A stretch of DNA of 8,961 nucleotides from an uncultured Prosthecobacter sp. GTDB lineage: Bacteria > Verrucomicrobiota > Verrucomicrobiia > Verrucomicrobiales > Verrucomicrobiaceae. The position numbers and the translations under genes were made by a program. Shown piece by piece: positions 6,235 through 8,961 of this stretch. Within the stretch, counting starts at the first letter, position 1; each line of letters starts with the position of its first letter. The stretch is from contig CALDGV010000287.1 of the NCBI GenBank assembly GCA_937941745.1, forward strand, positions 1 through 8,961, read 5' to 3'. Below the pieces are notes generated by a model. It was not told where the DNA came from. It saw only the letters and a program-made list of their open reading frames with translations, and ran no database searches.

Positions 6235-6460
6235 CGGCCGCGGATCATGGCACCTGCCGGCTCAAAGGCAATGACGCGAAAGCGGAGGTTTTGCGACTTT
6301 GCCCAGCCGCTTGAAGGCACAAGCCCGGCACAGCAATCCACAGCATCCTGCTGAAATGAGCCTGATCTCCAGGCCGTTCACCACCGCCCACGCCAGGAAT
6401 TCCGGAAAAAGCTGGTCTTGCGGTTTTTCCACCGGCTCCCTAGTGTCCCGTCCCCCACTC
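6235..6460. promoter_or_regulatory. Divergent intergenic region between mlaE and the epimerase gene, with an inverted repeat
   Basis: This 226-bp gap must hold promoters for both the mla operon (-) and the sugar operon (+). The clearest element is an inverted repeat GGAAAAA (6404-6410) / TTTTTCC (6424-6430) with a 13-nt centre, preceded by two overlapping 8-bp palindromes, GGAATTCC (6396-6403) and TTCCGGAA (6400-6407). A weak plus-strand promoter-like pair, TTGCGG (6418-6423) and TAGTGT (6441-6446), has correct 17-nt spacing but only three matches in each box. No good promoter for mlaE was recognised. An in-frame extension of the epimerase frame runs back to 6299 but lacks family similarity. 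Confidence 0.4.
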
Positions 6461-7312
6461 ATGAAAATTGGCTTCAATCTCCTCCTCTGGACCGGTCACG
6501 TGACCGAAGAAAACTTCTCCACCCTCGAAAAACTCAAGGCCGCCGGTTATGACGGCGTGGAAGTGCCTATTTTCGATGTTAGCAATCCGGCGCATTTCGC
6601 CACCGTCGGCCGCGTGCTGAAGGACAACGGCCTCGAGTGCACGGCGGTGACGGTTCTTCCCGATGAGGCTCACAACGCCATCTCCCCCGTGGCCGCCAAC
6701 CGCCAGGGTGCCATCGACCACCTCAAGCGCGTGCTGGAATGCGCTCACAACGCCGGCGTGCAGACCCTCTGCGGCCCCTATTACCAGGTACTCGGCCAGT
6801 TCACCGGTGCCTTCCCCACGGAAGCCGAGCTGGAAAATGCCGCCGGAGTCCACCGCGCCATCGCCCCTGTGGCCGAAGCCGCCGGAGTGAAGTGCGCCAT
6901 CGAAGCCCTGAACCGCTTTGAAAGCCACCTACTCAACACCATGGAGCAGGCCTCCAGCTACGTGCAGCGCGTGAACCATCCGAATTTCGGCACGATGTAC
7001 GACACCTTCCACGCGAACATCGAGGAGAAGAACCCCTTCACCGCCATCGACACGGTGTTTGCCACTGGTAAGCTTAACCACGTTCACATCTCCGAAAACG
7101 ACCGTGGCACACCCGGTCGCGGCCACATCAACATCACCGAGCAGATCAAGCACCTCAAAAAAATCGGCTACGACGGCTGGATGACCATTGAGGCATTCGG
7201 CAGTGCCCTGCCTGATCTCGCAGCCGCCACTCGCGTCTGGCGCGATTTCTTCCCCAGCACCGAACAAGTTTACACTGAAGGCTACGCGCTCATCAAAAAC
7301 GCGCTGGCTTGA
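6461..7312 (+). CDS. D-tagatose/D-psicose 3-epimerase-like sugar isomerase (TIM barrel)
   Basis: The 283-residue protein is a xylose-isomerase-like TIM barrel closest in motif to ketose 3-epimerases. Predicted metal ligands are E148 (in CAIEALNRFESHLLNT), D181 (MYDTFHANIEE), H209 (LNHVHISENDR) and E244 (MTIEAF). These match the E/D/H/E set of D-psicose and D-tagatose 3-epimerases, and the conserved arginine (R215) after the histidine is also present. Those enzymes epimerise ketoses at C3 using a divalent metal; hydroxypyruvate isomerase relatives share the fold, so the substrate is unproven. There is no signal peptide, so it is cytoplasmic. ATG 6461 starts at the normal first strand (MKIGFNLLLW). 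It is followed after 31 nt by the oxidoreductase gene, probably on the same mRNA. Confidence 0.85.
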   Translation: MKIGFNLLLWTGHVTEENFSTLEKLKAAGYDGVEVPIFDVSNPAHFATVGRVLKDNGLECTAVTVLPDEAHNAISPVAANRQGAIDHLKRVLECAHNAGVQTLCGPYYQVLGQFTGAFPTEAELENAAGVHRAIAPVAEAAGVKCAIEALNRFESHLLNTMEQASSYVQRVNHPNFGTMYDTFHANIEEKNPFTAIDTVFATGKLNHVHISENDRGTPGRGHINITEQIKHLKKIGYDGWMTIEAFGSALPDLAAATRVWRDFFPSTEQVYTEGYALIKNALA

Positions 7313-7343
7313 TGCAAAGTCCAACACCCCTTCCATTCCATCC

Positions 7344-8750
7344 ATGAACACACCGACCACCACACCCGCAGCGGCCACGTCACGCCGCCAGTTTATCGGC
7401 ACCACTGCCGCCGCCAGCGCCCTCACCGTCGCTCAATCCGCCTGGGCCGCAGGCAGCGATGAAATCAAAGTCGGCCTTATTGGCTGCGGCGGTCGCGGCA
7501 CTGGTGCGGCCAGCCAGGCACTCAGCACCAACCAAGCTGGCGTCACGCTCCACGCCGTCGCCGATGCATTCAAAGAAAAAGCCGATGGCGCTCTCAGCAA
7601 CCTGCGAAACAAGTCTGCCGCAGTCGCGGAGAAGGTGAAGGTCGATGACTCCCGCATCTTCGCCGGCCCAGATGCCTACCAGAAGGTCATCGAAAGCTGC
7701 GACGTCGTCATCCTCACCACGCCTCCCGGCTTCCGTCCGTATCATTTCGAAGCCGCTGTGAATGCTGGCAAACACATCTTCATGGAAAAGCCCGTCGCCG
7801 TCGATGCCCCTGGCGTGCGCAAGGTGCTCGAAATGGCCAAGGTTGCTGACGAAAAGAACCTCAAAGTCGTCGTCGGCCTTCAGCGTCGCTACCAGAACTG
7901 CTACAAGGATGCTCTCACCCAGGTGAAAGAGCAGGGCATCATCGGCGATATCACTGGCGGCCAGGTTTACTGGAACGGCGGCGGTATCTGGTTCCGCGAC
8001 AAGCGCCCCGACCAGTCCGAGCTCATGTACCAGATCAACAACTGGTACTTCTTCACCTGGCTCTGCGGCGACCACATCAACGAGCAGCACATCCACAACA
8101 TCGACGTCGCCAACTGGTTCATCGGCGGCCATCCCATCAGCGCCCAGGGCATGGGCGGCCGCATGCAGCGTGTGGACAAGAAATTCGCTCAAATTTACGA
8201 CCACCACTACGTCGAGTACACCTATGAAAACGGTGTCCGCATCAACAGCCAGTGCCGCCACCAGTCCGGCGTCTCCAATGCCGTTCGCGAGGAATTCACC
8301 GGCACCAAAGGCAAGATCTACCTCGACAACAGCGGTCGCTGCTACGCCAACAACCACAAAGGCGAAACCATCTGGAAATACCGCCCGGGTGGCAAGGACA
8401 TCGGCGATGCCAAGGGTAAGGCCGCCAAGCGCCTCGATCCTGATCCCTACCAGACCGAGCACGACACCCTCCAGGCCGCGATTCGTGAGAACAAACCGCT
8501 CAACAATGCCTACTACGGCGCCGAGAGCACCATGACCGCCGTCATGGGCCGCATGGCCACCTACTCCGGCAAGGAATTGAAGTGGGATGAAGTCATGAAC
8601 TCCAAAGTTCAGCACATGCCCAGCATCATCACCCTTGAGTCCGAGCCGCCCGTCAAACCAGACGCCGAGGGGCGGTATCCTGTCGCCATCCCAGGCTTTG
8701 CGGCCAAGGATTACGAGCAGCTCGGCCTCCAACCCGTGGAGATCGTCTAA
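7344..8750 (+). CDS. Tat-exported Gfo/Idh/MocA family NAD(P)-dependent oxidoreductase
   Basis: The 468-residue protein starts with a twin-arginine signal: S-R-R-Q-F-I-G (13-19), a mildly hydrophobic stretch (19-35) and a likely A-W-A cleavage site (33-35). The Rossmann domain follows with VGLIGCGGRGTG (43-54), an AVADAF second strand (71-76), D120-VVILTTPP and the EKPVAVD motif (148-154) with the usual catalytic-type K149. The C-terminal domain contains GDHINEQHIHNIDVANW (242-258), holding the conserved D/H residues of the family. Members oxidise or reduce sugars, inositols or their derivatives with tightly bound NAD(P). Tat export implies that the protein folds with its cofactor before crossing to the periplasm. 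The first candidate ATG in good context is 7344; the longer frame from 7188 overlaps the epimerase. A strong terminator follows. Confidence 0.92.
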   Translation: MNTPTTTPAAATSRRQFIGTTAAASALTVAQSAWAAGSDEIKVGLIGCGGRGTGAASQALSTNQAGVTLHAVADAFKEKADGALSNLRNKSAAVAEKVKVDDSRIFAGPDAYQKVIESCDVVILTTPPGFRPYHFEAAVNAGKHIFMEKPVAVDAPGVRKVLEMAKVADEKNLKVVVGLQRRYQNCYKDALTQVKEQGIIGDITGGQVYWNGGGIWFRDKRPDQSELMYQINNWYFFTWLCGDHINEQHIHNIDVANWFIGGHPISAQGMGGRMQRVDKKFAQIYDHHYVEYTYENGVRINSQCRHQSGVSNAVREEFTGTKGKIYLDNSGRCYANNHKGETIWKYRPGGKDIGDAKGKAAKRLDPDPYQTEHDTLQAAIRENKPLNNAYYGAESTMTAVMGRMATYSGKELKWDEVMNSKVQHMPSIITLESEPPVKPDAEGRYPVAIPGFAAKDYEQLGLQPVEIV

Positions 8751-8775
8751 CTCCCATTTAACCCAGCACCTCATC

Positions 8776-8808
8776 AGCCCCGGTCGCAGCGATGCGCCGG
8801 GGCTTTTT
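8776..8808 (+). terminator. Intrinsic terminator of the epimerase-oxidoreductase operon
   Basis: A GC-rich hairpin begins 25 nt after the oxidoreductase stop. AGCCCCGG (8776-8783) pairs with CCGGGGCT (8797-8804), extended inside by CGC/GCG (8785-8787 with 8794-8796) with one bulged T and a 6-nt loop. Five T follow (8804-8808). This is a classical Rho-independent terminator. Confidence 0.9.
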
Positions 8809-8820
8809 CGTATTGTAGTC

Positions 8821-8834
8821 CCGGCTTCAGCCGG
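8821..8834. repeat. Short REP-like palindrome CCGGCT-TC-AGCCGG
   Basis: A 6-bp inverted repeat with a 2-nt centre lies 12 nt after the terminator T-tract, within TAGTCCCGGCTTCAGCCGG. Such GC-rich mini-palindromes after operons are often members of dispersed repeat families. Only one copy is visible here, so repeat status is inferred. No gene is supported between 8751 and the window end. Confidence 0.35.
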
Positions 8835-8915
8835 TTCCGGAGAATCCGACCGCTTCTGCCACTCCCGAACCTACCTGCTTACCATCACCTCAAATCAATG
8901 CTCAAACTCTCCCAT

Positions 8916-8940
8916 TTCCGTGTCATTCCGTGTGTTCCGT
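8916..8940 (+). repeat. Three-fold TTCCGTG/TTCCGTA direct repeat
   Basis: TTCCGTG occurs at 8916-8922 and 8926-8932, and TTCCGT(A) follows at 8935-8941, spaced 10 and 9 nt apart and so on about the same helical face. It sits in non-coding DNA 45 bp before the window edge. It could be an array of protein-binding sites for the next gene or part of a dispersed intergenic repeat. Function unknown. Confidence 0.45.
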
Positions 8941-8961
8941 AGGCCAATTTGAACCACACGA

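Noticed and set aside
4792..6354. A 520-codon open frame on + antisense to mlaE and mlaF
   Set aside because: Low-complexity H/G/R/Q composition and no motif; the minus strand carries two clear transporter genes.
6299..6460. N-terminal extension of the epimerase frame
   Set aside because: The family begins with the MKIGFN strand at 6461; the extension has no signal peptide or domain character.
7188..7343. N-terminal extension of the oxidoreductase frame into the epimerase gene
   Set aside because: It would bury the Tat signal about 65 residues inside the protein; ATG 7344 places it at the N-terminus.
7380..8774. A 464-codon open frame on - antisense to the oxidoreductase
   Set aside because: V/A/G/D-rich with no family resemblance; it mirrors a well-supported Gfo/Idh/MocA gene.
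8635..8952. A 105-codon open frame on + at the end of the window
   Set aside because: It overlaps the oxidoreductase C-terminus in another frame and runs through the strong terminator; composition is S/P/R-rich without motifs.

Overview
The window is a GC-rich bacterial chromosomal segment with eleven complete protein genes and the tail of a twelfth. The gene content suggests a Verrucomicrobiota member, possibly near Prosthecobacter or Verrucomicrobium. The pointers are a Tat-exported Gfo/Idh/MocA oxidoreductase beside a sugar-epimerase-type TIM barrel, an Mla-type lipid transport operon (so a Gram-negative envelope), and translation starts that almost all lack a Shine-Dalgarno sequence. This placement is inferred from gene content, not from a marker gene. 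No phage, insertion sequence, CRISPR array, rRNA or tRNA was seen.

Layout. Positions 1-171 hold the C-terminus of an MTH1-like NUDIX hydrolase (+). A bidirectional terminator hairpin (about 192-224) separates it from rpsU for ribosomal protein bS21 (279-512, -), which has a good sigma70-type promoter at 548-575. Next on + come a glyoxalase-I-like VOC protein (702-1079), a BrnT-like toxin and CopG/BrnA-like antitoxin pair (1123-1748), and a VanZ-like membrane protein (1745-2176) whose start overlaps the antitoxin stop. The VanZ gene converges, with a 2-nt gap, on a four-gene minus-strand operon running from 6234 down to 2179: mlaE (permease), mlaF (ATPase), mlaD (MCE protein with a long coiled coil) and a signal-peptide-bearing M20 amidohydrolase. 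Divergent from mlaE, after 226 bp, is a two-gene + operon: a D-tagatose/D-psicose 3-epimerase-like TIM barrel (6461-7312) and a Tat-signal Gfo/Idh/MocA oxidoreductase (7344-8750). It ends in a strong intrinsic terminator (8776-8808). The last 150 bp are non-coding and contain a short palindrome and a three-fold TTCCGTG repeat.

How the genes work together. MlaE, MlaF and MlaD should form the inner-membrane complex that moves phospholipids between the inner and outer membranes; mlaB, mlaC and mlaA are not in the window. The M20 enzyme probably acts on N-acyl or peptide substrates outside the cytoplasm and may simply share the operon. The epimerase and oxidoreductase look like a sugar or polyol modification pair split across the inner membrane. 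The toxin-antitoxin pair is complete, though the toxin is divergent. The most interesting points are the toxin/antitoxin/VanZ overlap, the nearly uniform SD-less start context with C at position -1, and the M20 gene on the Mla operon. Nothing here is clearly an undescribed system.
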